A program made the position numbers and the translations under genes. DNA of 64,000 nt from JAAXKN01 sp036261625 (GTDB lineage Bacteria; Bacteroidota; Ignavibacteria; Ignavibacteriales; SURF-24). Within the stretch, counting starts at the first letter, position 1, and the number at the start of each line of letters is the position of its first letter. Under the pieces are notes generated by a model. The model did not search any database. It was not told the origin of the DNA and saw only the letters and a list, made by a program, of their open reading frames with translations. Shown piece after piece: positions 8,982 to 17,424 of the stretch. The stretch is taken from assembly GCA_036261625.1 (NCBI GenBank), contig DATAKL010000019.1, positions 39,441 to 103,440 of the forward strand, given 5' to 3'.

Positions 8982-9725
8982 TTTTCTCTCCACAAAAAAA
9001 GTGACCAAAGTAATTGTTTGTTAATTCAATTAATGCCAATGACCTGGAAAAGAGGAGAGAAAAGTCTTAGAATACGTTTTCAAAGCGGGAAACAAAATAG
9101 CTGCGCAGCTGTCTGAAGCCGGTATGCTCAAAAAAATCTTTGTATTTTGTTTTCATGGGCCAAAGGGTTAAATTATAAAATATCTGAAATTAAAGTTATA
9201 AATTTTATTTTGCATTTCCAATCATATTCGGCGGAATAACCTGAGGAGGCAAAGCCATGGAAAAGGTCCATAAAAGAAGGGACTATTGAAATTATATGCA
9301 GGAAAATGAAACTCTCTTGCCCTATGAGTTGTTGAATAAATATAGAAAATGTGTTAAATTTTATTATGGATGGTGTATTTCGCTGAAGTCAATTGTAGTG
9401 GCAGGTAAGGAAATGCGTAGAGCCCGAGTCTTTTTTAATTTCAATTCATCTGATACTGCGTCCTTAAAAATTATTATTTTATCTATTGCTAATTCGGAAA
9501 ACCTTAACTAATTTTACACCATAAAATTCCGTTGGAACAGATGCAGGCATTACTGTGTCTGTTGTTGTTTTATAAAAAAGTGGGTTTGCTTGTCCAGTGA
9601 TATACGGCCAAAAAAGTTAGCACAAAAATTTGTTAGCAAAAAACAGTCGCTTCAGGATAAAGAAATTCAAAAAATCAAGAACAATTAATCAATAAACAAC
9701 TAATTCTTTAAATTAGGAGAAAGAC
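8982..9725. other. Intergenic region, 744 bases
   Basis: AT-rich sequence between the divergent lat and exbB genes. It holds a perfect 12-base palindrome AGCTGCGCAGCT at 9099-9110, which could be an operator for lat. A ten-codon frame at 9257-9289 (MEKVHKRRDY) sits behind a strong GAGGAGG at 9243-9249. A 71-codon frame at 9296-9511 has no family features and is probably chance. The exbB promoter should lie near the right end, but no convincing consensus element was found. Confidence 0.5.
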
Positions 9726-10529
9726 GTGAAATCTTCGAAAGTTAAATCTGCCTTTTCAGGTTTTGCAGGTATTGTAATACCTCTTTTAATTATCATTGCA
9801 ATTCTCATCTATGCATTTGTTTTAGGCAACCCTGAAAACTTCCAGGGAAACAATCCAGCCAACCATCCGAAGCCGGGCAACTATCTTGGAGTCGTTTACA
9901 AGGGCGGTATCATTGTGCCTATACTTATGTCACTTTTAATGATGGTTCTTACATTCGGTATTGAAAGACTTATCACCATTACCCGCGCTAAAGGCAAGGG
10001 AAAGGTAAACCAGTTCGTTGCAAAAGTTCATACAAAGCTTGCTCAGGAAGACCTGGACACAGCCATTGCTGAATGCGACAAGCAGAGAGGTTCAGTTGCC
10101 AATGTTATTAAAGCCGGTATTCTTAAATACAAGGAAATGATTCCTGAGAAGGGATTAAACAGAGATCAGAAAGTTCTGGCAATCAAACAGGAAATTGAAG
10201 AAGCCACTTCACTTGAACTGCCGATGCTCGAGCAGAACCTGGTTATCGTTGCTACAATCGCATCAATTGCAACTCTTATGGGTCTGTTAGGAACAGTGCT
10301 TGGTATGATCAAGGCATTTGCCGCTCTGGCTACAGCCGGTGCTCCTGATGCAGTTGCTCTTGCAAACGGTATTTCTGAAGCTCTTATCAATACAGCTTTA
10401 GGTATCGGTACCTCTGCTATTGCTATTATTTCCTATAACTATTTTACTACAAAGATCGATAAGCTTACATACTCAATTGATGAAGCTGGTGTAGCTATCG
10501 TTCAGAACTTTGCAGCTCATCATAATTAA
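9726..10529 (+). CDS. exbB: ExbB/TolQ/MotA-family proton channel protein
   Basis: A 267-residue inner-membrane protein of the ExbB/TolQ type. It has an N-terminal membrane segment (about 14-33), a second at about 61-80, a long cytoplasmic domain, and the paired C-terminal helices carrying the family core LMGLLGTVLGMIKAFAAL and ALGIGTSAIAIISYNYF. It forms the proton-conducting stator with ExbD and powers TonB at the outer membrane. The start is a GTG at 9726 behind TTAGGAGAAAG. It opens a run of seven same-strand genes ending at 15,418. Confidence 0.9.
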   Translation: MKSSKVKSAFSGFAGIVIPLLIIIAILIYAFVLGNPENFQGNNPANHPKPGNYLGVVYKGGIIVPILMSLLMMVLTFGIERLITITRAKGKGKVNQFVAKVHTKLAQEDLDTAIAECDKQRGSVANVIKAGILKYKEMIPEKGLNRDQKVLAIKQEIEEATSLELPMLEQNLVIVATIASIATLMGLLGTVLGMIKAFAALATAGAPDAVALANGISEALINTALGIGTSAIAIISYNYFTTKIDKLTYSIDEAGVAIVQNFAAHHN

Positions 10530-10564
10530 TGGATTTTTAAATATTTTTAGTATAATATAAGAAT

Positions 10565-11197
10565 ATGCCAAAAGTAAAAGTACCCCGTAAAAGCACACTA
10601 ATCGACATGACGGCTATGACCGACGTTGCGTTTCTTTTGTTGACATTTTTTATGTTGACGACGCAATTCAAGAGTGATGATTCGGTTGTTGTTGCTCTTC
10701 CGTCATCAATTTCGGACATTAAGCTGCCTGATACGGATATAATGAACATCACGGTGACAAAAGACGGCAGGGTATTTTTCGGTATTGATAACAAGAACTT
10801 TTCAAGAGAAAGGCTCCTGGATAAAATATCCGCGAAATACAACATTCAGTTTACACCGCAGGAGCAGAAGGCTTTCTATCTGACTTCAAGCTTCGGAATC
10901 CCAATCAATGCCTTAAAGGGATGGCTGGGACTCGAAGAAGTAGAAAGAAAGAGCTTCAAGCAGCCTGGCATACCGATCGATTCGACAAACAACGAACTCG
11001 GTGTATGGATTATGCAGGCCCGTCTTTCGAACCCGGGACTCAGAATAGCAATTAATGGTGACGGAAATGTTGCTTATCCTGTAATAAAGAAAGTAATGGC
11101 TACTCTTCAGGATAAGAACGTTAACAAATTCAATCTGATCACGAATTTGGAAGCAAATCCGAATACAAAGTACAAGAAACCAGAAGAAAAAAAATAG
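10565..11197 (+). CDS. exbD: ExbD/TolR family biopolymer transport protein (first copy)
   Basis: A 210-residue protein with a short basic cytoplasmic N terminus (MPKVKVPRKSTLIDMTAMTD), one membrane helix (VAFLLLTFFMLTTQF) and a periplasmic ExbD domain. The conserved aspartate of the helix start is present (MTDVAFL). It is longer than a typical ExbD (~140 residues); the extra length is a periplasmic insert between about residues 100 and 150. It works with ExbB and TonB. The gap to exbB is 35 bases and to the next exbD 15 bases. Confidence 0.88.
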   Translation: MPKVKVPRKSTLIDMTAMTDVAFLLLTFFMLTTQFKSDDSVVVALPSSISDIKLPDTDIMNITVTKDGRVFFGIDNKNFSRERLLDKISAKYNIQFTPQEQKAFYLTSSFGIPINALKGWLGLEEVERKSFKQPGIPIDSTNNELGVWIMQARLSNPGLRIAINGDGNVAYPVIKKVMATLQDKNVNKFNLITNLEANPNTKYKKPEEKK

Positions 11198-11212
11198 AGG
11201 AAATTTTAAAAA

Positions 11213-11737
11213 ATGGCTGAATTAGATACCTCGAAAGGTGGAGGACACGGCAAGGGTAAAAAGAAAAGAGGTAAAAAGATGTCAACTAGGATTGATTTTA
11301 CTCCTATGGTTGACCTTGGATTCCTTTTAGTTACCTTTTTTATGTTGACTACCACCTTCAGCAAGCCACAGACCATGGAGATAAATCTGCCGGTTAAGCC
11401 GAAAGCTGAAGATAAAGCTGACCAGCAGCCTTCAGTTAAGGCTTCCAAGACTATGACCGTTATTCTTGGCGAGAACAACAAGGTCTTCTGGTACATGGGC
11501 CTGCCAACTGATGATCCGGATGTCAAGCTGACCAGCTTTTCAGAAACTGGTATCAGAAAGGACCTCCTCGACCAGGACAAGATGATCAAGGATATGGTAG
11601 TATTGATTAAACCGACTGACAAGTCGACATATAAAAATGTGGTTGATATACTGGATGAAATGAATATATGTAATATTAAGCGTTTTGCGCTGGTTGACGT
11701 TGATCCGAAGGATCTGGATTTAATTAAGAATAAATAA
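11213..11737 (+). CDS. exbD: ExbD/TolR family biopolymer transport protein (second copy)
   Basis: A 174-residue ExbD paralogue with a longer lysine- and glycine-rich N terminus (GKGKKKRGKKMS), then RIDFTPMVDLGFLLVTFFML containing the conserved channel aspartate, and a periplasmic domain ending IKRFALVDVDPKD. Two consecutive exbD genes after exbB are common in Bacteroidota and Chlorobi, where the two proteins are thought to form a mixed dimer. The start ATG follows AGAGGAAAT. Confidence 0.88.
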   Translation: MAELDTSKGGGHGKGKKKRGKKMSTRIDFTPMVDLGFLLVTFFMLTTTFSKPQTMEINLPVKPKAEDKADQQPSVKASKTMTVILGENNKVFWYMGLPTDDPDVKLTSFSETGIRKDLLDQDKMIKDMVVLIKPTDKSTYKNVVDILDEMNICNIKRFALVDVDPKDLDLIKNK

Positions 11738-11761
11738 TAACTTTAAGCGGCAAAAATAATT

Positions 11762-12580
11762 ATGAGTAATCATCAAATATCGTATAACATAGACCTTAAT
11801 GAAATTATCTTCGAAGGTAAAAATAAGGAATATGGTGCTTACGTACTGAGAAAGAAATATCATCAGTTCTTGTTCCGCGCCTTTTTGATTGCCGTAATAT
11901 TCTTCATCTTAAGTGTTTCATCCCCGCTGATCATCAGCTTTGTTACACCCAAGGAAGATATGAAGGTTAACAGAAAGAAGGTCGTTACCATAACTGACCT
12001 GGCTCCTCCTCCCTCAATTGATGAGAAGAAGGTTGTCGAGCAGGTTGAAGCTCCGCCTCCGCTGAAATCTACCATCAAGTTCCTGCCGCCGGTTGTAAAG
12101 CCTGACGATCAGGTAACTGATGAATACGTTCCTACGGTTGAAGAACTCCACAACGTGGATCCAGGCGCTTCGACACAGCAGGGTCAGGAAGGCGGCGTGG
12201 ACTACAGCCTTATTGAAGTTCAGGATGCCCCTAAGGAAGATATAGTAAAAGAAGCTCCAAAGGAAGAAGCTTTTACTTTCGTGGAGGAAATGCCCTCTTA
12301 TCCTGAAGGTCAGGATGAACTCTTAAGATTTATCAGCTCTAACGTTGTTTATCCTGAAATCGCAAAGCGTGCCCAGGTTGAAGGCAAGGTAATGGTCGGC
12401 TTCGTTGTTGAAAAAGACGGATCTATTACCGACGTAAGAGTTGTTAAGGGTATAGGCGCCGGATGCGACGAGGAAGCTGTCAGAGTTACCAAGCTGATGG
12501 GTAAATGGAGACCTGGAAAGCAGAATGGTAAACCTGTCAGGGTCCGTATGGTAATTCCGTTCCAGTTTAAGTTACAGTAA
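11762..12580 (+). CDS. tonB: TonB family energy transducer
   Basis: A 272-residue protein. It has a cytoplasmic N-terminal segment (NIDLNEIIFEGKNKEYGAYVLRKK cut here: the motif FEGKNKEYGAYVLRK is typical of Bacteroidota TonB), one membrane helix at about residues 41-60, a periplasmic spacer rich in Pro, Glu and Val, and a C-terminal TonB domain (YPEIAKRAQVEGKVMVGF, VKGIGAGCDEEAVR, KWRPGKQNGKPV). It spans the periplasm and transmits ExbB/ExbD energy to outer-membrane receptors. No receptor gene lies in this window. Confidence 0.92.
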   Translation: MSNHQISYNIDLNEIIFEGKNKEYGAYVLRKKYHQFLFRAFLIAVIFFILSVSSPLIISFVTPKEDMKVNRKKVVTITDLAPPPSIDEKKVVEQVEAPPPLKSTIKFLPPVVKPDDQVTDEYVPTVEELHNVDPGASTQQGQEGGVDYSLIEVQDAPKEDIVKEAPKEEAFTFVEEMPSYPEGQDELLRFISSNVVYPEIAKRAQVEGKVMVGFVVEKDGSITDVRVVKGIGAGCDEEAVRVTKLMGKWRPGKQNGKPVRVRMVIPFQFKLQ

Positions 12581-12614
12581 TATACCTGAAAAGAGTTAAT
12601 TACTTAAAGATAAG

Positions 12615-12854
12615 ATGCGGAAAAGTGATGCCTTTGTAAATAAGTTAAACCTTTTTATAGGCATCACTATGGTTTTAGTTTATATTGCAGCCGGTTTGTT
12701 AGTGCTTTTTGCAAAGTTCATACAACTTAGATTGCAGGATAATTACCGTATAATATTGGGCGTTGCTATTTTAGTGTATGGTGCTTACAGACTCTACAGA
12801 GTCTTTAAGAAATATAACGAGCAGAAGGAATCCGAGGAAAATGAGGATATTTAA
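12615..12854 (+). CDS. Small membrane protein of the TonB operon
   Basis: A 79-residue protein with two hydrophobic helices (about 11-34 and 44-60) and a charged C-terminal tail (KKYNEQKESEENEDI). The family is not recognised; small two-helix proteins at this place are frequent in exbB-exbD-tonB-PstS clusters of this phylum. Its last 14 bases overlap the start of the PstS-like gene, which implies coupled translation. Confidence 0.65.
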   Translation: MRKSDAFVNKLNLFIGITMVLVYIAAGLLVLFAKFIQLRLQDNYRIILGVAILVYGAYRLYRVFKKYNEQKESEENEDI

Positions 12855-13794
12855 GCTAACAATACCGGTAATCTTTATATTATCATTTTTATTCGGTTGC
12901 AGGAGTGAAAACCCGAAAGAGACTGACACTCCTACAACCGGTGAAATTACAATCAGCGTAGACGAGACTTTCAAGCCCGTCATAGATTCTGAAATTGAAA
13001 CTTTCGAGAAGATCTATCAGTACGCAAAAATTAACGTCAACTACAGGCCCGAAGCCGAAGTGATGGCCGATTTGCTTTCCGACAGTGCACGCCTGGTTAT
13101 CCTTACCCGCAAGTTTACAAAAGAGGAAAACAGCTACTTCGAAAAACGTGAGATCGTTCCTTTTGTAAGGAAGATCACCTACGATGCTATTGCTGTTATT
13201 GTGAACAATGCGAATACGGATACGAATTGGACTATGCAGCAGTTCCGCGACATAATGTCGGGCAAAATCTCACGCTGGAGCGCCTTAGGGGGAAGGTCCC
13301 CTTTGTCTGATATTCAGATTGTCTTCGATAATCAGAATTCAGGCACTGTCAGGTACGTTAAGGAAAAAATCAATAATTCGCCGCTTGCTAAAAATACATA
13401 TGCCGTTAAGGATAACCCTTCGGTAATTGACTATGTATCTAAGAACCGCAACGCCGTCGGTATAATCGGCGTTAATTGGATCAGCAACAGAGAGGATACA
13501 CTTACACACGGTTTTCTTAAGAAAATCAAAGTTGTTGCGCTGGCTTCCGATACGGCTCAGGCAGGCGAATTCTATCAGCCATACCAGGCTTATATCGCTC
13601 AGAGGGTCTACCCCCTATGGAGAGAGGTCTATGTCTTAAGCGGTGAGGCAAGGGCAGGGCTTGGTACCGGTTTTATTTCTTTTCTGGCCAGTGACCGCGG
13701 ACAGAGAATTTTCCTGAGGGCAGGACTTGTGCCTGCAACCATGCCTGTAAGACTGGTTGAAATTAGAAGTGAAAATTTCAAAATAACTAAATAA
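12841..13794 (+). CDS. PstS-like phosphate-binding lipoprotein
   Basis: A 317-residue lipoprotein with signal peptide and lipobox SFLFGC (Cys about residue 20), then a PstS/periplasmic-binding type II fold (GEITISVDETFKPVIDSEIETF cut: GEITISVDETF; IMSGKISRWSALGG; NQNSGTVRYVKE; VGIIGVNWIS). The ATG at 12841 gives the signal peptide; the open frame extends further upstream only through the preceding gene. No pst permease or ATPase genes are near, so a role in import is uncertain; a sensory or envelope role within the TonB cluster is equally possible. Confidence 0.8.
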   Translation: MRIFKLTIPVIFILSFLFGCRSENPKETDTPTTGEITISVDETFKPVIDSEIETFEKIYQYAKINVNYRPEAEVMADLLSDSARLVILTRKFTKEENSYFEKREIVPFVRKITYDAIAVIVNNANTDTNWTMQQFRDIMSGKISRWSALGGRSPLSDIQIVFDNQNSGTVRYVKEKINNSPLAKNTYAVKDNPSVIDYVSKNRNAVGIIGVNWISNREDTLTHGFLKKIKVVALASDTAQAGEFYQPYQAYIAQRVYPLWREVYVLSGEARAGLGTGFISFLASDRGQRIFLRAGLVPATMPVRLVEIRSENFKITK

Positions 13795-13804
13795 TATAGA
13801 ACAA

Positions 13805-15418
13805 ATGAAAAGACTCAACAACTTATCACTATTGGATTCCGTTAAACTAATATTTATAACACTTCTGGCTTTTACAGCTCTCAATGCTCAGGACCTCAAT
13901 CAGGGCATAAGGCTTATCAAAGTGGGAAAATATACCGAAGCCAGAAACTTCTTCGACAACCTGGTTAAGACTAACCCCAAGAACGCCGATGCCTACTACT
14001 GGCTTGGTAAGCTTGATGCTAAAGAGGGTAAAGTTGACCAGGCACAGGCCGAATTCCAGAAAGGCATTGAGGCCAATAAGGACAACGCTCTTAATTTTGT
14101 CGGTCTCGGGCAGGTTCAGCTCATTAAGAACGACTCTACTGCAGCCATTAAGCAGTTTGATGAGGCTCTTGATATGACTGACTCGAAGGATGCCAACGTT
14201 ATGATTGCAATTGCGGATGCTTACCTCGGCTCCGATGCAAAAAACTTCGGCAGGCCAATTCAGCTTTTGTCGAAGGCTAAAACTGTTTCTAAAAGAAACC
14301 CCCGCATTTTTGAACGCCTCGGAGACATTTACCTGAGGCTCGTAAACGGAAGCATGGCAATTCAGAACTACCAGACAGCCATCGACTATGATTCGGCAAA
14401 CGTCGAGTCATATATCGGAATAGGCCAGATCTATTCTAAAATCAGAAATTACAATGATGCAGAGGCTAATTTCAAAAAGGCCATTACTGTTGACTCCACA
14501 TACTCTCCGGCATACAGGGAATTCGGCGAGTATTATTATGCACGCAAGGAATACATGAAAGCTGCTGAAATGTACAAGAAGTACCTCGATTACTCTGATG
14601 TTACAAAAGACAAGCTCGTACGCTATGCCACAATGCTCTATCTTGCAAAGGATTATAACACGGCTATTGCTGTTATCAACCAGGTGTCTGAAAAAGGGGG
14701 AACTCCCGACGCACAGCTTCAGCACGTGCTGGCTTACTCCTTATTCTCAATTGATGATGCGCAGAGAGGTATCCCTGCATTTGAAAAGTATTTCCAGATG
14801 ACAGATCCCAAGGAAATAACGTCTACAGATTACGACTATCTTGGCAAACTTGAGGCCAAAGCCGGAAATGACTCGCTTGCAATTGAAAACTATAAGAAGG
14901 CCTTGGCTCTGGATTCAACAAGAATCGATCTGCACGGCGACATTGCGAACCTCTACTTCAAGGATAAAAAATGGGATGATGCTGCAAAGCAGTATGAACT
15001 TAAGGAAAAGTCTACAGGAAAGCCTCTCAGTGTACTTGAATACTTTAACCTCGGGCAGGCTTATTATAAAATGAGCGATTTTAAGATGGCTGATACCACT
15101 TATGCTAAAATGATTCAGATTAGCCCCGACCAGCCGATAGCTTATTACTACAGAGCTCTCAGCAACGCACAGCTGGATCCTGAATCGGAGCAGGGACTTG
15201 CAAAGCCTTATTATGAAAAGTTCATTGAACTAGTTACAAGCAAGGGGCCCGATCAGATAGCTAAATTCAAGAACCACCTTATTGAAGCTTATTCATATCT
15301 TGGTTATTTCTATTACCTGAAAAAGGACAATGCTGCTTCACGCGCGAACTGGGTTAAGGTACAGGAACTCGATCCTGAAAACAAGCAGGCACTTGAGGCT
15401 CTTAAGGTATTGAAGTAA
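13805..15418 (+). CDS. Exported TPR-repeat protein
   Basis: A 537-residue protein with a signal peptide (to about residue 27, TALNAQ) followed almost entirely by tetratricopeptide repeats: units such as AYYWLGKLDAKEGKVDQAQ, SYIGIGQIYSKIRNYNDAE and AYYKMSDFKMADTTYAKM, about twelve in all. TPR solenoids bind other proteins, so it is probably a periplasmic scaffold. It is the last gene of the exbB operon, 10 bases after the PstS-like gene, and is followed by a good terminator. Confidence 0.85.
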   Translation: MKRLNNLSLLDSVKLIFITLLAFTALNAQDLNQGIRLIKVGKYTEARNFFDNLVKTNPKNADAYYWLGKLDAKEGKVDQAQAEFQKGIEANKDNALNFVGLGQVQLIKNDSTAAIKQFDEALDMTDSKDANVMIAIADAYLGSDAKNFGRPIQLLSKAKTVSKRNPRIFERLGDIYLRLVNGSMAIQNYQTAIDYDSANVESYIGIGQIYSKIRNYNDAEANFKKAITVDSTYSPAYREFGEYYYARKEYMKAAEMYKKYLDYSDVTKDKLVRYATMLYLAKDYNTAIAVINQVSEKGGTPDAQLQHVLAYSLFSIDDAQRGIPAFEKYFQMTDPKEITSTDYDYLGKLEAKAGNDSLAIENYKKALALDSTRIDLHGDIANLYFKDKKWDDAAKQYELKEKSTGKPLSVLEYFNLGQAYYKMSDFKMADTTYAKMIQISPDQPIAYYYRALSNAQLDPESEQGLAKPYYEKFIELVTSKGPDQIAKFKNHLIEAYSYLGYFYYLKKDNAASRANWVKVQELDPENKQALEALKVLK

Positions 15419-15440
15419 AATAAATTGATAATTGTTTTTG

Positions 15441-15475
15441 AAAAGGGAAGGCCCCAAAAAGGCTTTCCCTTTTTT
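15441..15475 (+). terminator. Intrinsic terminator of the exbB-TPR operon
   Basis: AAAAGGGAAGGCC (15441-15453) pairs with GGCTTTCCCTTTT (15461-15473) with one G-T pair and an eight-base loop region, followed by TTT. It begins 22 bases after the TPR stop codon. Confidence 0.8.
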
Positions 15476-15610
15476 GATTTTAATATAACCGCGTCAGCCT
15501 CTGGCGGGCGGTTTCATGTCTGTATAATTGTGTGACCGGCCTTCGCCCCTTTACGGGTAAGGGAAGCTAATGGCCTGTGAAATGGTGGAGTATACTTAAA
15601 TTGTTTATAA

Positions 15611-15646
15611 AATAAAAAGCCCTTCTCCCGTCGAAAAGAGAAGGGC
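15611..15646 (-). terminator. Intrinsic terminator of the OmpA-like gene
   Basis: GCCCTTCTC (15619-15627) and GAGAAGGGC (15638-15646) form a perfect nine-base stem. Read on the minus strand the stem is followed by TTTTTATTTTAT, and it lies just beyond the stop of the OmpA-like gene. Confidence 0.82.
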
Positions 15647-15664
15647 ATAAGATGAAAACCCGAA

Positions 15665-17026
15665 TTACAGCTTTATAAATTCAACCCTTCTGTTATTGGC
15701 TTTGCCTGAAGGGGTTGTGTTTTCCGAAACAGGTTCGCTTTCACCCTTGCCGTCAGTTTCCATACGCGAGGCATCAATGCCGAATTCTGCGGTGAGTGCG
15801 TTTTTTACAGCAGATGAACGTTTCTTTGAGAGCTCCAGGTTCTGCTGGTCGCCTCCGTCGCTGTCTGTGTGCCCAATGATTTTAACCCTCAGGTCTGAAT
15901 TTTCCTTCAATACGCCTGCAATTTCCTTTAAGGTGCCGTACGACTCGGGCTTAATTTTATCGGAACCCGAGTCAAATGTAATTCCGCGCGTAACGAGTTT
16001 TCCTTCAGTTAAGAGCTTGTTCCGCATGTCGGGCGCGCCGACTGCAAAGCGTACGTTTGAGAAAAGGACCTGATATGCATCCGGTTTCTCGTCATCAAAG
16101 TACCAGAGCCCTATCTTAAATATGTCGTAAGGCGCAGGGGTGATAAACTTCGGCAGGTCGTAGAGCTTTTTGTTGTCGATCCAGACCCTGTAGCGTTCTT
16201 TCTGGACAGAGATCGAAAGTCTTACTATCTTGCCTGCCTTTCCGCTGGTAATGTTGTCTTCCAGGCTTGACTGAACACCGGCGGGCTCACCCCAGTCGGT
16301 GTAGTTTTTAAGATCAAATCTCGAATCGCCCTCGCCGTAAATTACGAAATCCAGGTTGCCGGAAGTCTTACCCGAACCTGAGTATTCATATGCGTGCTGG
16401 AGGTACTCTTTCTCGCCGCCCGAAGAAATGATGCAGAAGTTTATGTTTCCCAGGTAATCCGTATTGCCGGGGACATCATAAACCATATCAAGTTCAATTG
16501 TGTAGTTTTCAGGAAAAGGCTTCGGGAAATCGGGCACATACAGGCTGCCGTTCTTGGCCTTGAGCCATTTGCCGGGATATTTGTTTATTGTTACAACCTC
16601 TCCCGTACCGTTTGTGTTCCATCTGGCGGGGAAGTCGCCCACGTTATCCTGCGAGAAGTCCTCGAAGAAAAGAACCTTTTCGCCGGGGACGAAGTCGTAT
16701 TTCGAATAGCTCCTGAGGCTTAATTCGGATTTCTTAGGTTCATCGTCCTTTGCCGTTTTTTTCGGGCTGGTCTCTTCTTCAGGCTCTTCTGTCTGAGTGT
16801 TACTTTTCTTTGCCTTTACTTCCTCGTTTTCGTCACTGTTTTCTTCGGTAGCTTTCTTTTCAACCTCATCCAAACCCTTATCAATTGCTTCATCTGTTTT
16901 TTCTTCGGCCCTCTGTTCTACTTTATCCTTTATTTTACCCAGAATGTCGAACTGCGAGAACGACTTTTCAGGCATAAAAAGGCACAGTATGAATGCCGCT
17001 GCTGAAAATGTAAGGAATGATTTCAC
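15665..17026 (-). CDS. Exported OmpA-C domain protein with central lectin-like region
   Basis: A 453-residue protein. A signal peptide (VKSFLTFSAAAFILCLFM, ending SFSQ) is followed by an acidic, lysine- and glutamate-rich linker (about 30-115) and a beta-rich region resembling a laminin-G/concanavalin-like domain (VLFFEDFSQDNVGDFPARW; RVWIDNKKLYDLPKF). The C-terminal OmpA domain (ITFDSGSDKIKPES; IIGHTDSDGGDQQNLELS; NRRVEFI) anchors to peptidoglycan. The start chosen is the GTG at 17026, behind AAAGGGG, because it gives a proper signal peptide; the upstream in-frame extension to 17,248 is hydrophobic and unlike a mature N terminus. It is a single gene with its own terminator. Confidence 0.82.
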   Translation of the reverse strand: MKSFLTFSAAAFILCLFMPEKSFSQFDILGKIKDKVEQRAEEKTDEAIDKGLDEVEKKATEENSDENEEVKAKKSNTQTEEPEEETSPKKTAKDDEPKKSELSLRSYSKYDFVPGEKVLFFEDFSQDNVGDFPARWNTNGTGEVVTINKYPGKWLKAKNGSLYVPDFPKPFPENYTIELDMVYDVPGNTDYLGNINFCIISSGGEKEYLQHAYEYSGSGKTSGNLDFVIYGEGDSRFDLKNYTDWGEPAGVQSSLEDNITSGKAGKIVRLSISVQKERYRVWIDNKKLYDLPKFITPAPYDIFKIGLWYFDDEKPDAYQVLFSNVRFAVGAPDMRNKLLTEGKLVTRGITFDSGSDKIKPESYGTLKEIAGVLKENSDLRVKIIGHTDSDGGDQQNLELSKKRSSAVKNALTAEFGIDASRMETDGKGESEPVSENTTPSGKANNRRVEFIKL

Positions 17027-17424
17027 TTTAGTACCCCTTTTATGTATGATTGAGATAATTTCAGAGAGAAACAGCTTAAAAGAGCACGGCATAAAGTACA
17101 AAGTAAAAATGAAAAAGTAAAAAGGAAAAATAACCGTCTGCCCTGGGAGAATTCCCTCAAGAAAGAATAAGATTCTATTAAATAAATGCATTGAAAATAA
17201 TATTGGTATAAAATATCTTTTAAACCTCAATAATTTAGGATTTGTCAAATAAGTCCAGAAGAAAAATACCCGGTCGAAACAGTGGAGATCTAGTCTTAAA
17301 CTGCCGCACCATGAAATTATTTTCTCTAATGGGGCATTTAACTGTTAATATGGAAAACCAAGTCCCAAACGTCATAGAATTATAAGAGCCTTAGAACGGC
17401 TTTTAAGTAAATTAAGGAAAGGAA
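17027..17424. other. Intergenic region, 398 bases
   Basis: It separates the divergent OmpA-like and efflux-adaptor genes, is AT-rich, and must hold both promoters. No clear TAnnTTTG element with a correctly spaced TTG was found. A weak hairpin-like AGAGCC...GGCTTTT occurs at 17,385-17,404, immediately before the adaptor RBS AAGGAAAGG. Nothing else is supported. Confidence 0.4.

Noticed and set aside
9296..9511. 71-codon frame in the lat-exbB gap
   Set aside because: No RBS of note, no family features and unlike codon use of neighbours; treated as chance.
17027..17248. N-terminal extension of the OmpA-like protein
   Set aside because: It is a hydrophobic AT-rich translation ahead of a good signal peptide that starts at the GTG with AAAGGGG.
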